Below are positions 1-7,359 of a stretch of 36,553 nt of DNA, piece by piece; the stretch's first letter is position 1; every line of letters begins with the position of its first letter. The position numbers and the translations under genes were made by a program. The DNA comes from Candidatus Izemoplasma sp. Lineage in GTDB: Bacteria; Bacillota_I; Bacilli_A; Izemoplasmatales; Izemoplasmataceae. The notes below the pieces were generated by a model. The model was not told the DNA's origin. It worked only from the letters and a program-made list of their open reading frames with translations, and did not search any database. The stretch lies in the NCBI GenBank assembly GCA_029939945.1, contig JAOZRX010000014.1, positions 1 to 36,553 of the forward strand, in the 5' to 3' direction.

Positions 1-353
1 CAACTACTTTAATTGGACAAAAGACAACAACTTCTCCAAACGGTAGAGATGCTAAAACTCAAGGGTTACCTCTAAGAATAGCTGAAATGATGGCTACAAT
101 ACCTGGTGCTACATTTATTCAAAGAGTTAGTGTACATAATCCTCAACATGTTGCTAAAGCAAAAAAAGCTCTTAAAAAAGCATTTACAATTCAAACTGAA
201 AATAAAGGATTTACACTAATAGAATTTATTTCTACTTGTCCAGTTAACTGGGGAATGACTCCAAAAGATGCAGTTGATTGGGCTGTAGATAATATGATTC
301 CTTATTATCCTCTAGGTGTATTCAAAGATACGACAGTAGGTGAAGAAAAATGA
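1..353 (+). CDS. 2-oxoacid:ferredoxin oxidoreductase, beta (TPP-binding) subunit, 5' truncated
   Basis: This is the C-terminal part of a gene that begins before the window; the first complete codon is at 3 and the reading frame is open from there to TGA 351-353. The visible part starts with a TSPNGRD segment followed by LPLRIAEMMATIPGA and ends with CPVNWGMTPKDAVDWAVDNM, the usual tail of the thiamine-diphosphate subunit of KOR/VOR-type enzymes. These oxidise a 2-oxoacid to acyl-CoA and CO2 and reduce ferredoxin. The stop overlaps the start of the gamma subunit (ATGA at 350-353), so the two are translationally coupled. With ptb and buk downstream, a branched-chain 2-oxoacid (VOR-like) substrate is likelier than 2-oxoglutarate, but the substrate cannot be read from this fragment. 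Confidence 0.85.
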   Translation, partial: TTLIGQKTTTSPNGRDAKTQGLPLRIAEMMATIPGATFIQRVSVHNPQHVAKAKKALKKAFTIQTENKGFTLIEFISTCPVNWGMTPKDAVDWAVDNMIPYYPLGVFKDTTVGEEK

Positions 354-889
354 TTAGTGAAAAAGTAATTATTGCTGGCTTTGGAGGACAAGGTGTTATG
401 TTGATGGGGCAATTATTAAGTTATACTGCAACAGCAAAAGAATTAAACACTTTATGGTTTCCTTCTTATGGACCAGAAACAAGAGGTGGAACTGCAAACT
501 GCAGTATTACAATTAGTGAAACAAGTGTAAACAGCCCAGTAATATCAACACCTGATTCGATTATTATTATGAATAAACCTTCACTAGATAAGTTTCAACC
601 AAAACTAAAAAGTGGTGGACATTTATTCTTAAATACAAGTTTAGTTACTGACGTAGAAGTACGTAAAGATGTAACAGTTCATAATGTTGAAGCAAACGGT
701 ATAGCAATTAAACTGGGAAATCTTAAAGTAGCTAATATGGTTATGCTTGGAGCTTACTTAGAAATCACAAAATTATTTGATTCAGAATCAATTTTAGATG
801 TACTGAAGAAAAAATTCACGGGTTCTAAAGCTTTACTTATTGAAATTAATAAATTAGCTTTAGAAGCAGGAAGAAAAGCAGTTCAATAA
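350..889 (+). CDS. 2-oxoacid:ferredoxin oxidoreductase, gamma subunit
   Basis: A 179-residue protein of the pyruvate/ketoisovalerate oxidoreductase gamma family. It begins with IIAGFGGQGVMLMGQLL, the glycine-rich signature of the family, and carries WFPSYGPETRGGTANC at residues 45-60, also typical. The length matches a stand-alone gamma subunit. It would complete a cytoplasmic complex with the beta subunit just upstream (4-base overlap) and alpha/delta subunits outside the window. The product of the complex, an acyl-CoA, is the substrate of the Ptb-Buk pair that follows after 13 bases, and the reduced ferredoxin could feed the Rnf complex at 29179-33928. Family assignment is firm; the 2-oxoacid used is inferred from context. 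Confidence 0.9.
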   Translation: MISEKVIIAGFGGQGVMLMGQLLSYTATAKELNTLWFPSYGPETRGGTANCSITISETSVNSPVISTPDSIIIMNKPSLDKFQPKLKSGGHLFLNTSLVTDVEVRKDVTVHNVEANGIAIKLGNLKVANMVMLGAYLEITKLFDSESILDVLKKKFTGSKALLIEINKLALEAGRKAVQ

Positions 890-902
890 GGGGTTGAAAT
901 CT

Positions 903-1802
903 ATGTTTCGTAATTTCACACAAGTTGTTGACGACGCAAGAAAACTACAGACAAAAGACTTAATAGTAGTTTGTCCTGAAGATAAGGCAATCTTGATTGC
1001 CACAAATGATGCTTTCCAAATGGGTCTTATTAGGCCTGTTTTGGTTGGGAATAAGAAAAAAATACTTAATCTATTAATGGAACTTGGAATAAGAAAAGAA
1101 GGATATGAGATATATAATGCAGTTGAAAAAAAAGATGCTGCTCTGTTAGGGGTGAAACTAGTCTCTGCGCATGACAACGCTATTTTAGTTAAAGGAATGT
1201 TACAGTCAAGTTTATTACTAAAAGAAGTGACTGATAAAGAACATGGTTTAACGACAAATAAACTATTATCACATCTTGTTGTTATCGATATTCCAACGTA
1301 TCATAAATTATTATTCGTAACTGATTCTGTAATAAATGTCCTTCCATCAGAAGAGGAAAAAATAGAAATAATTAATAATACTTTTAGTTTCGTGAAAAGT
1401 TTAGGGATATTCAAACCTAAGGTTGCATTAATTTCTTCACTTGAAGTAATTGATGCCCATATTCCTTCAACTGTAGAAGCTGCTAATATTGTTGACAAAT
1501 TAAGAGAACAAGATGATTATTATATTGGTGGACCATTTTCAATTGATGTGGCAATAAGCCATGAATCAGCTGAAACTAAAGGAGTAAGTCACGTTGTAGC
1601 AGGTGATGCTGATGTGCTTATATTCCCTAATATAGAATCAGGAAATACTTTTTATAAATCAACTACATTTTTAGCAAATGCAATTCCTGCTGGACTTGTA
1701 CTTGGTGCTTCAAATCCGATTGTAATGACTAGCAGATCAGACTCATATAAATCTAAATTATATTCAATAGCACTAGCTGTTGTAAGCACAGAGATAGAAT
1801 GA
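903..1802 (+). CDS. ptb: Phosphate butyryltransferase (Ptb)
   Basis: A 299-residue phosphate acyltransferase of the PTA/PTB fold; it exchanges CoA for phosphate on butyryl-CoA or a related short or branched acyl-CoA. The N-terminal DLIVVCPEDKAILIATNDAF and the C-terminal half with GGPFSIDVAISHESA and GDADVLIFPNIESGN are characteristic of the family. I place the start at ATG 903 because AAGGGG at 888-893 lies 9 bases before it; an in-frame TTG at 894 would sit directly on that ribosome binding site. The TGA stop overlaps the start of buk (ATGA at 1799-1802). Adjacency to the oxidoreductase suggests it acts on acyl-CoA made by 2-oxoacid oxidation rather than on a dedicated butyrate-synthesis pathway, whose genes are not in view. 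Confidence 0.9.
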   Translation: MFRNFTQVVDDARKLQTKDLIVVCPEDKAILIATNDAFQMGLIRPVLVGNKKKILNLLMELGIRKEGYEIYNAVEKKDAALLGVKLVSAHDNAILVKGMLQSSLLLKEVTDKEHGLTTNKLLSHLVVIDIPTYHKLLFVTDSVINVLPSEEEKIEIINNTFSFVKSLGIFKPKVALISSLEVIDAHIPSTVEAANIVDKLREQDDYYIGGPFSIDVAISHESAETKGVSHVVAGDADVLIFPNIESGNTFYKSTTFLANAIPAGLVLGASNPIVMTSRSDSYKSKLYSIALAVVSTEIE

Positions 1803-2863
1803 AAATATTAGTTGTTAATCCTGGGTCTACTTCAACTAAAGTCGCAGTATTTGAAAATTTAGATTTACTAGTCGAAACAACAATAAGACATACATCAAAA
1901 GTATTGAATAGATATGATGATCTTGTTGATCAAATCAGAATGAGAAAAAAAGTAGTATTAGATTTCTTAAAGAAAAATAAAATCGAGTTAGCTGAGATTG
2001 AAGGATTTATCGGACGTGGTGGATTAATGAAACCTGTCAAAAGTGGAATTTACCATGTAAATAAAAAAATGAGAAACGATTTAGAAACTAATAAATATGG
2101 AGAACACGCGAGTAATTTAGGTGGATTATTAGTTCATGAACTTGCAGAAAGTGTTAATAAGAAAGGTTATATCGCTGACCCTGTAGTTGTTGATGAAATG
2201 AGTAGTGTTGCTAAAATTTCTGGACTTAACGGAATTAGCAGAAGACCTCTTTGGCACGCACTTAACCAAAAAGCAGTTGCTAAAAAGTATGCTAAAAAAA
2301 TTGGTGAAAACTACGAAGATCTAAATCTTATAGTTGCCCACCTTGGTGGGGGAATAAGTGTTGGGCTTCACAAGTTAGGACGTGTAACTGATGTAAATAA
2401 TGCCCTTGATGGTGATGGTCCTTTCAGTCCCGAAAGAACTGGAGGATTACCTGTTGCATCTGTTTATGAATTAGCATTTTCAGGGCAATACACAGAAACA
2501 CAGCTAAGAAAACTAAATCATGGATTTGGAGGATTAGTTTCATATCTTAATACTAATGATGCTGAAAAGGTAGCCGAAATGATTAGTGAAGGTCATGTTT
2601 TTGCTAAAAGAGTTTTAAAAGCAATGGTTTATCAGATAGCAAAAGAGATTGGTTCGTTATGTGGTGTCACTAGAGGTAATTTAGATGCTATAATCATTAC
2701 AGGTGGACTTGCCTACAATCAAGCAGTCTTGCAACCGCTATTAGATTATATTGATCATCTTGGTGAAGTAGTTGTATATCCTGGAGAGGATGAACTTGAG
2801 GCACTTAATTTCAATATGTATCAATTACTTACGAATCAGACTACTCTAAAAAAATATACTTAA
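1799..2863 (+). CDS. buk: Butyrate kinase / branched-chain fatty acid kinase
   Basis: A 354-residue member of the acetate/butyrate kinase (ASKHA) family that makes ATP from acyl-phosphate and ADP, releasing the free acid. The phosphate-binding start VVNPGSTSTKVAVFEN, IGRGGLMKPVKSGIYHVN around residue 76, AHLGGGISVGLHKLGR and the catalytic-region segment DGDGPFSPERTGGLP are all present, and the length is usual for Buk. It overlaps ptb by 4 bases and is followed by a strong terminator, so it closes the oxidoreductase-ptb-buk operon. Substrate range (butyrate, isobutyrate or isovalerate) cannot be decided from sequence; the upstream enzyme makes branched acids plausible. Confidence 0.92.
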   Translation: MKILVVNPGSTSTKVAVFENLDLLVETTIRHTSKVLNRYDDLVDQIRMRKKVVLDFLKKNKIELAEIEGFIGRGGLMKPVKSGIYHVNKKMRNDLETNKYGEHASNLGGLLVHELAESVNKKGYIADPVVVDEMSSVAKISGLNGISRRPLWHALNQKAVAKKYAKKIGENYEDLNLIVAHLGGGISVGLHKLGRVTDVNNALDGDGPFSPERTGGLPVASVYELAFSGQYTETQLRKLNHGFGGLVSYLNTNDAEKVAEMISEGHVFAKRVLKAMVYQIAKEIGSLCGVTRGNLDAIIITGGLAYNQAVLQPLLDYIDHLGEVVVYPGEDELEALNFNMYQLLTNQTTLKKYT

Positions 2864-2904
2864 ATTAAGCTTTAAGATATTTTTTATATGAAAAAAATGT
2901 AAAT

Positions 2905-2941
2905 AAAAAAACAAAAACTAATTTAGTTTTTGTTTTTTTTT
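2905..2941. terminator. Bidirectional terminator between buk and the minus-strand mini-gene
   Basis: A 10-base-pair stem (ACAAAAACTA at 2911-2920 with TAGTTTTTGT at 2924-2933, loop ATT) is flanked by an A-run on the left and a T-run on the right. It can therefore end transcription both from buk on the plus strand and from the 27-codon gene on the minus strand. Confidence 0.85.
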
Positions 2942-2951
2942 AAGTGAATAA

Positions 2952-3035
2952 TTACTCTTCCCTTTTTGGATCGTTAAGCACCCAAACTACTACAATAATA
3001 ATTATTACTACAATAGCTATTATAAGAAATGACAT
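2952..3035 (-). CDS. Single-span membrane peptide, 27 residues
   Basis: A very short minus-strand gene. ATG at 3035-3033 reads MSFLIIAIVVIIIIVV and continues through VWVLNDP to a charged KREE tail and TAA at 2952-2954. Residues 3-20 form one continuous hydrophobic helix followed by a polar end, the layout of small regulatory or complex-stabilising membrane peptides. Support comes from an AGAGGG-type ribosome binding site about 8 bases upstream, a TG-extended -10 box (TGGTATAAT, 3065-3057) and a terminator just beyond the stop. It is divergent from the exonuclease gene. I recognise no family and assign no function; a hydrophobic reading frame of this size could still arise by chance in AT-rich DNA. 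Confidence 0.6.
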   Translation of the reverse strand: MSFLIIAIVVIIIIVVVWVLNDPKREE

Positions 3036-3056
3036 ACGATTTTCCCTCTTTGTATT

Positions 3057-3065
3057 ATTATACCA
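3057..3065 (-). promoter_or_regulatory. Extended -10 promoter for the 27-codon gene
   Basis: TGGTATAAT on the minus strand is a perfect TG-extended -10 box. It sits about 20 bases before the mini-gene start, and no good -35 box is visible. It is divergent from the promoter at 3081-3089. Confidence 0.55.
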
Positions 3066-3080
3066 TATAGAGGTAAGATA

Positions 3081-3089
3081 TGATATAAT
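3081..3089 (+). promoter_or_regulatory. Extended -10 promoter for the DnaQ-like exonuclease
   Basis: TGATATAAT is a perfect TG-extended -10 box. Transcription would start near 3096, giving a leader of only about 12 bases that is essentially the ribosome binding site GAGGTG (3096-3101). Confidence 0.6.
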
Positions 3090-3107
3090 ATTTAAGAGGT
3101 GATTTTA

Positions 3108-3614
3108 ATGGAATACGTCGTATTTGATATTGAAACAACAGGACTAGATACAGAAAATGATAGAATTGTAGAACTTGGAGCTATTAGAATTAAAGATGAT
3201 GAAGTGGTCGGTGAGTTCAACGAGTTAATAAATCCAGGTATTGAAATACCACAAATAGTTACTAATATCAATGGAATTACCAATGAAATGGTGGCTAATG
3301 AGGATTACCCTGGTGTTGTATTGATTCAGTTTGCAAAGTTTATTGACGGAGTAGATTATCTACTTGGTCATAATGCAATTAGATTTGATTATCCATTTTT
3401 AATGAATGAATTTAGAAGAAATTATGTTAAAAGTGAAGAGTATAATGTTAAAGATACAGTAAGGATTGCAAGGCTTAAATTGAGAAGACAATTAAGAAGT
3501 TATTCTTTAAAGAGTATTACAGAGTATTATGGAATAATAAATAGAGAAGCACATCGTGCATTATCGGATGTATATGCAACTTATGAAATATATAAAAAGT
3601 TGAATCAAGAATAA
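3108..3614 (+). CDS. DnaQ-like (DEDDh) 3'-5' exonuclease
   Basis: A 168-residue single-domain exonuclease of the DNA polymerase III epsilon / RNase T fold. All DEDDh residues are visible: D7 and E9 in VVFDIETTG (ExoI), D94 in HNAIRFDYPF (ExoII), and H149 and D154 in HRALSDVYATYEIY (ExoIII). It has no helicase or polymerase domain, so it could serve proofreading, repair or RNA turnover. ATG 3108 is chosen because GAGGTG at 3096-3101 is spaced 6 bases from it; the in-frame GTG at 3099 lies inside that site. It is probably transcribed alone from the extended -10 promoter just upstream and followed by a terminator-like hairpin. The nuclease class is firm; the exact substrate is unknown. Confidence 0.88.
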   Translation: MEYVVFDIETTGLDTENDRIVELGAIRIKDDEVVGEFNELINPGIEIPQIVTNINGITNEMVANEDYPGVVLIQFAKFIDGVDYLLGHNAIRFDYPFLMNEFRRNYVKSEEYNVKDTVRIARLKLRRQLRSYSLKSITEYYGIINREAHRALSDVYATYEIYKKLNQE

Positions 3615-3657
3615 AAAAGGGCATCTCATAAGTATTATATTAATGAGGTGTTTTTTT
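3614..3657 (+). terminator. Terminator-like hairpin that also pairs with the next gene's ribosome binding site
   Basis: CATCTCAT (3622-3629) pairs with ATGAGGTG (3643-3650) with one G-U pair. The stem can lengthen through G-U and A-U pairs into the T-run at 3651-3657, and the loop spans 3630-3642. The right arm contains GAGGTG, the ribosome binding site of the gene starting at 3658. The element looks like an intrinsic terminator for the exonuclease gene and would also hide the next gene's translation start in read-through RNA. A TATTAT at 3633-3638 in the loop might be a -10 box for that gene. Confidence 0.55.
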
Positions 3658-4065
3658 ATGAATAAATGTAGAATTTGTAATGAGGATCTATTTAACAAAA
3701 TAAGTTTTACAAATCTATTTAATATGAATCTTACTGAACATGTCAAATGTAGGAATAATCTATTATTTAACATGGACAGTATTTCTTTTCCAATAACAAA
3801 TAATCTAATCTATTATGATTATGCTTTTTATGATTTAAATCCCAAGTATAATACCAAATATCTTGAAACGATTTATCTAGGAAAGATTATTAAAAGAAAT
3901 CTAGAAAATGAAATACGGTCAATTATTTTAGTCTATGGTGATAGATTATTTAGCAGTTTTAGTGGAGATGATTACAAAATATTATTCTCACTTTCAAATA
4001 GACCGTTTTTACTTATTTCTCTTGTTTATTTCGATTTAAGTGAAATAGTACATAAATATTTATAA
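3658..4065 (+). CDS. Uncharacterised protein with a ComFC-like N-terminal Cys motif
   Basis: A 135-residue protein I do not firmly recognise. It begins MNKCRICNEDLF with a CxxC pair and a further HVKCR about 26 residues later, reminiscent of the zinc-binding start of ComFC-type phosphoribosyltransferases, and then has a YYDYAFYD...YLGKIIKRN stretch that also recalls ComFC. The phosphoribosyltransferase domain with its PRPP loop, expected in a protein of about 220 residues, is absent: the frame stops at 4063-4065. It may be a decayed or shortened ComFC, or an unrelated small protein. ATG 3658 is preferred over ATG 3643 because GAGGTG at 3645-3650 is 7 bases upstream. Its start directly follows a T-run hairpin, so expression may be low or controlled. 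Confidence 0.6.
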   Translation: MNKCRICNEDLFNKISFTNLFNMNLTEHVKCRNNLLFNMDSISFPITNNLIYYDYAFYDLNPKYNTKYLETIYLGKIIKRNLENEIRSIILVYGDRLFSSFSGDDYKILFSLSNRPFLLISLVYFDLSEIVHKYL

Positions 4066-4104
4066 TTTTTTCAAGGTATTTTTGTAAAAAAAGAGTGAGA
4101 AATA

Positions 4105-4113
4105 TGTTATAAT
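4105..4113 (+). promoter_or_regulatory. Extended -10 promoter for hpf
   Basis: TGTTATAAT is a perfect TG-extended -10 box 32 bases before the hpf start. A weak TTGTAA at 4082-4087 could be a -35 at non-ideal spacing. Confidence 0.6.
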
Positions 4114-4145
4114 ATAGATATCAAAAAATAAAGGGAGATGATTTA

Positions 4146-4688
4146 ATGAAAGTACAAGTTCGCGGAAAAAACGGATTAAGAATTACTAATGCCATTGAAG
4201 GTTACGCCGCTGATAAATTATCAAAGGTGGAAAGATACTTCAAAGAAGAACTGGATGCATTTGTGGTTTGTAAAATCTATAAAGATCATCACAAGGTAGA
4301 AGTCACAATCCCGACTAAGTTTTACACAATGCGTGCAGAAGTTAGTAATGATGACCTATACGCAGCGATTGATCTTGCAATTGACAAACTTGAATCCCAA
4401 ATCAGAAAAAACAAAACAAAAGTAACAAGAAGTCTTCAAAAGAAAGAAGGAGTAAGCGAAATATTCGCAGATGCATTAGCCTTAGATTTAGAAGCACTAG
4501 AAAGAGAATTAATTTCTCCAGTTAGGAAAAAAAGTATTGTTCTAGACCATATGAGTGCTGAAGAGGCAATTATGGCGATGGAAATGCTTGGACATGATTT
4601 CTTCATTTTCAGAGATGAGGGTTCACATAAAGTAAACGTTTCGTATTTAAGACATGATGGAAAATACGGAGTAATTGAAACAGAATAA
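4146..4688 (+). CDS. hpf: Ribosome hibernation promoting factor, long form
   Basis: A 180-residue long-form HPF. Residues 1-100 form the S30AE/YfiA domain that sits in the decoding channel of the 30S subunit (MKVQVRGKNGLRITNAIEGY, then DDLYAAIDLAIDKLESQIRK). Residues 120-180 form the C-terminal dimerisation domain (MSAEEAIMAMEMLGHDFFIFRDE, VNVSYLRHDGKYGVIE) that joins two 70S ribosomes into inactive 100S particles. Length and order match the Bacillota long form, which works without a separate RMF. It has its own promoter (4105-4113), GGGAGATG ribosome binding site and a UUCG-loop terminator, so it is a single-gene unit located just before secA, a pairing common in low-GC Gram-positives. Confidence 0.95.
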   Translation: MKVQVRGKNGLRITNAIEGYAADKLSKVERYFKEELDAFVVCKIYKDHHKVEVTIPTKFYTMRAEVSNDDLYAAIDLAIDKLESQIRKNKTKVTRSLQKKEGVSEIFADALALDLEALERELISPVRKKSIVLDHMSAEEAIMAMEMLGHDFFIFRDEGSHKVNVSYLRHDGKYGVIETE

Positions 4689-4691
4689 TTT

Positions 4692-4717
4692 AAAATGCGC
4701 TTCGGCGCATTTTTTTT
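4692..4717 (+). terminator. hpf terminator with UUCG tetraloop
   Basis: A perfect 9-base-pair stem (AAAATGCGC 4692-4700, GCGCATTTT 4705-4713) is capped by TTCG and runs into eight Ts from 4710, four bases after the hpf stop. Confidence 0.93.
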
Positions 4718-4751
4718 GGTATATTATGATATATTATATATATAAATTTAA

Positions 4752-4786
4752 TTGCATAATAAAGTTAAATTATGATATGATATATA
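4752..4786 (+). promoter_or_regulatory. Probable secA promoter
   Basis: TTGCAT (4752-4757) lies 18 bases from TATGAT (4776-4781), which is preceded by TG at the extended position. An overlapping TGATATATA could also serve. The start codon is at 4810, so the leader would be about 20 bases. Confidence 0.45.
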
Positions 4787-4809
4787 TGACAATAATAGAG
4801 GTGGTAAAG

Positions 4810-7314
4810 GTGCTTAAGAAATTTTTTGATATTTCAAGAAAAGAATTAAAGAAATTAGCTCTTATAGCTGATAAAGTTTTAGCTTTAGAGAGTGATTATA
4901 AAAAGTTGTCGGATGAAGAACTACAAGCTAAAACAGAATTTTATAAAGAAAGATATACTAATGGCGAAACCTTAGAAGATTTAATGGTTGAAGCTTTCGC
5001 TACTGTAAGAGAGGCATCTACTAGAGTATTGAAGATGACTCCTTTTAGAGTACAAGTAATGGGAGCTGTTACAATTCATCAAGGTAATATTGCTGAAATG
5101 AAAACAGGTGAAGGTAAAACCTTAACCGCTGTTATGCCTGCTTACTTAAATGCTTTAGGAGGTAAGGGAGTTCACATTGTCACAGTAAATGAATACTTGG
5201 CAAGTCGTGAAGCTGAAGGTGAAATTGGAGAATTATTTAGATGGTTAGGATTAACTGTTGGACTAAACAAAAGAGAACTAACAAAAGAAGAAAAAAGAGC
5301 TGCTTATAACTGTGATATCTTATACTCTACAAACAATGAGATAGGATTTGATTATTTAAGAGATCACATGGTAATATATAAAGAGCAAATTACTCAAAGA
5401 CCTTTAAATTACGCTATTATTGATGAGGTCGATTCAATTTTAATTGATGAAGCAAGAACTCCATTAATAATTTCAGGTGGAGCAAAAAATGTTTCTAACT
5501 TATATTTACAAGCTCAAGCATTTTCAAGAAACTTAGAGATAGATGAAGAGTTTGAAGTTGACATAAAAACTAAATCAGTTACGTTAACTGAATCAGGTAT
5601 GTCAAGGGCAGAAAAATATTTTTCTGTTGAGAATTTATATGATTTAGGTAATGTTGGATTATTGCACAGTATTACCAATGCTTTAAAAGCTAACTTTACA
5701 ATGGATATTGATGTTGATTATGTTGTTCAAGATAACAAAGTAATTATCGTTGATGGGTTTACTGGGCGCTTAATGCATGGTAGACAATTTAGTGAAGGAT
5801 TACATCAAGCATTAGAAGCAAAAGAAGGTGTTGAAATCAAAAAAGAAACATCCACTTTAGCTACTATTACTTTCCAAAATCTATTTAGAATGTATAAAAA
5901 GTTATCTGGAATGACAGGTACTGCAAAAACGGAAGAAGAAGAATTTAGAAACATCTATAATATGTTAGTAATTGAAATTCCAACTAATGAACCAGTTATT
6001 AGAGAGGATTCTAATGATTTAATCTTTGCATCGATGAAAGCGAAATATAGTGCTATCGCAAATGAAATATTAGAAAGATATAAATTAGGACAACCAATGC
6101 TTGTTGGTACTATTTCAATTGAAACATCAGAATTACTTTCTCAGCTTCTTAAAAAAAGAGGAGTTAAGCATGAAGTGCTAAATGCAAAACAACATGAAAG
6201 AGAAGCATACATTGTTGAAAATGCAGGACAAAAACATTCAGTTACTATCGCTACGAATATGGCTGGACGTGGGACAGACATTAAACTTGGTGAAGGTGTT
6301 GTAGATTTAGGTGGACTAGCAGTATTAGGTACTGAAAGACACGAATCACGACGTATAGACAACCAGTTAAGAGGACGTTCAGGTAGACAAGGAGACCCAG
6401 GATTTTCTCGTTTCTTCTTATCCGCAGAAGATGATTTAATGAGAAGATTTGGAGGAGATAGATTCCAAAGACAAATGGAGATGCTAACAAAATCAAGAGA
6501 TTCAAAAGATGAATCTCCGATTGATTTTAGAATTTTTAGTCGTATGGTTGAAAGAGCTCAACTTCAAATAGAAGGTAATAACTTTGATCGTCGTAAAACT
6601 GTTCTTCAGTATGATGAAGTTTTAAGAAAACAAAGAGAAGTTATTTACGGACAAAGAAGAGATATCTTATTCTTAGATTCAATCATTGAAATTGTTGATG
6701 GTATGGTTGAAAGAACAATGAATAAATTAGTGAACGAAAACACAAATTATGATGAAAAACTTCCAAAAGTAAATCGTGATGACTTATATAAAATCTTAAA
6801 TGGTAGATATTTTGCCCCGGGAATTGTATCTATTTCAAAATTAGACAAAGAACCAAGTAAAGTTATAGAATACTTAAAAGAACTTGTAAAATTAGAAATC
6901 GAAGATAAAATTAATAAATTTGCGATTGATAAATTTAATGAATTCTTAAAAGTTGTTGTTTTAAGAGTAGTTGATACTTATTGGGTTCAACATATTGATC
7001 AAATGAGTGAATTAAGACAAGGTATTGGATTACAATCTTATGCCCAAGTTAACCCGCTTCGTGAATATCAAGAAGTTGGGTTCACAATGTTTAATGAACT
7101 TATCTTATCAATTGAAGATAATGTTACAAAATACGTACTAAGAGCGGTTATTAGAGACAACTTACAACGTGTTCAAGTTGCTAAACCAACAGCCACTCAT
7201 TCAGGAAAAGAAGAAGAGACAAAAAGAAAACCACGAGTATCTACAAAAGTAGGTAGAAACGATCCATGTCCTTGTGGTTCAGGTAAGAAATACAAACATT
7301 GTCACGGAAGATAA
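4810..7314 (+). CDS. secA: SecA protein-export ATPase
   Basis: An 834-residue SecA, the ATP-driven motor that pushes preproteins through SecYEG. The first nucleotide-binding fold has TGEGKT (Walker A, residues 99-104) and DEVD (205-208) followed by ILIDEARTPLIISG; the second fold has TNMAGRGTDIKLGEGV and LRGRSGRQGDPG. The protein ends in the SEC-C zinc motif NDPCPCGSGKKYKHCHGR, which contacts SecB or phospholipid and ribosome. I place the start at GTG 4810 (LKKFFDIS follows) because AGAGGTGG at 4797-4804 is 5 bases upstream. The frame is open further back, but an earlier start would run through the hpf terminator. The length is normal for Gram-positive SecA1. Confidence 0.97.
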   Translation: MLKKFFDISRKELKKLALIADKVLALESDYKKLSDEELQAKTEFYKERYTNGETLEDLMVEAFATVREASTRVLKMTPFRVQVMGAVTIHQGNIAEMKTGEGKTLTAVMPAYLNALGGKGVHIVTVNEYLASREAEGEIGELFRWLGLTVGLNKRELTKEEKRAAYNCDILYSTNNEIGFDYLRDHMVIYKEQITQRPLNYAIIDEVDSILIDEARTPLIISGGAKNVSNLYLQAQAFSRNLEIDEEFEVDIKTKSVTLTESGMSRAEKYFSVENLYDLGNVGLLHSITNALKANFTMDIDVDYVVQDNKVIIVDGFTGRLMHGRQFSEGLHQALEAKEGVEIKKETSTLATITFQNLFRMYKKLSGMTGTAKTEEEEFRNIYNMLVIEIPTNEPVIREDSNDLIFASMKAKYSAIANEILERYKLGQPMLVGTISIETSELLSQLLKKRGVKHEVLNAKQHEREAYIVENAGQKHSVTIATNMAGRGTDIKLGEGVVDLGGLAVLGTERHESRRIDNQLRGRSGRQGDPGFSRFFLSAEDDLMRRFGGDRFQRQMEMLTKSRDSKDESPIDFRIFSRMVERAQLQIEGNNFDRRKTVLQYDEVLRKQREVIYGQRRDILFLDSIIEIVDGMVERTMNKLVNENTNYDEKLPKVNRDDLYKILNGRYFAPGIVSISKLDKEPSKVIEYLKELVKLEIEDKINKFAIDKFNEFLKVVVLRVVDTYWVQHIDQMSELRQGIGLQSYAQVNPLREYQEVGFTMFNELILSIEDNVTKYVLRAVIRDNLQRVQVAKPTATHSGKEEETKRKPRVSTKVGRNDPCPCGSGKKYKHCHGR

Positions 7315-7320
7315 AATACT

Positions 7321-7347
7321 GACTCAAGAGAAATCTTGAGTCTTTCT
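7321..7347 (+). terminator. Hairpin between secA and prfB
   Basis: A perfect 8-base-pair inverted repeat (GACTCAAG 7321-7328, CTTGAGTC 7335-7342) with loop AGAAAT is followed only by TTTCT. It may be a weak terminator or an attenuator that lets some secA transcripts continue into prfB, whose ribosome binding site follows at 7350. Confidence 0.6.
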
Positions 7348-7359
7348 ACAGGTGATATT

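Noticed and set aside
4675-4809. SecA N-terminal extension of 45 residues
   Set aside because: The frame is open but would run through the hpf terminator and the secA promoter. GTG 4810 has a proper ribosome binding site and gives the normal SecA start.
6141-6505. Overlapping minus-strand frames inside secA
   Set aside because: Chance open frames opposite a strongly conserved gene; no ribosome binding site or recognisable product. The same applies to antisense frames inside ptb, glgC, the MMPL gene, rnfC, rnfD and ppdK.
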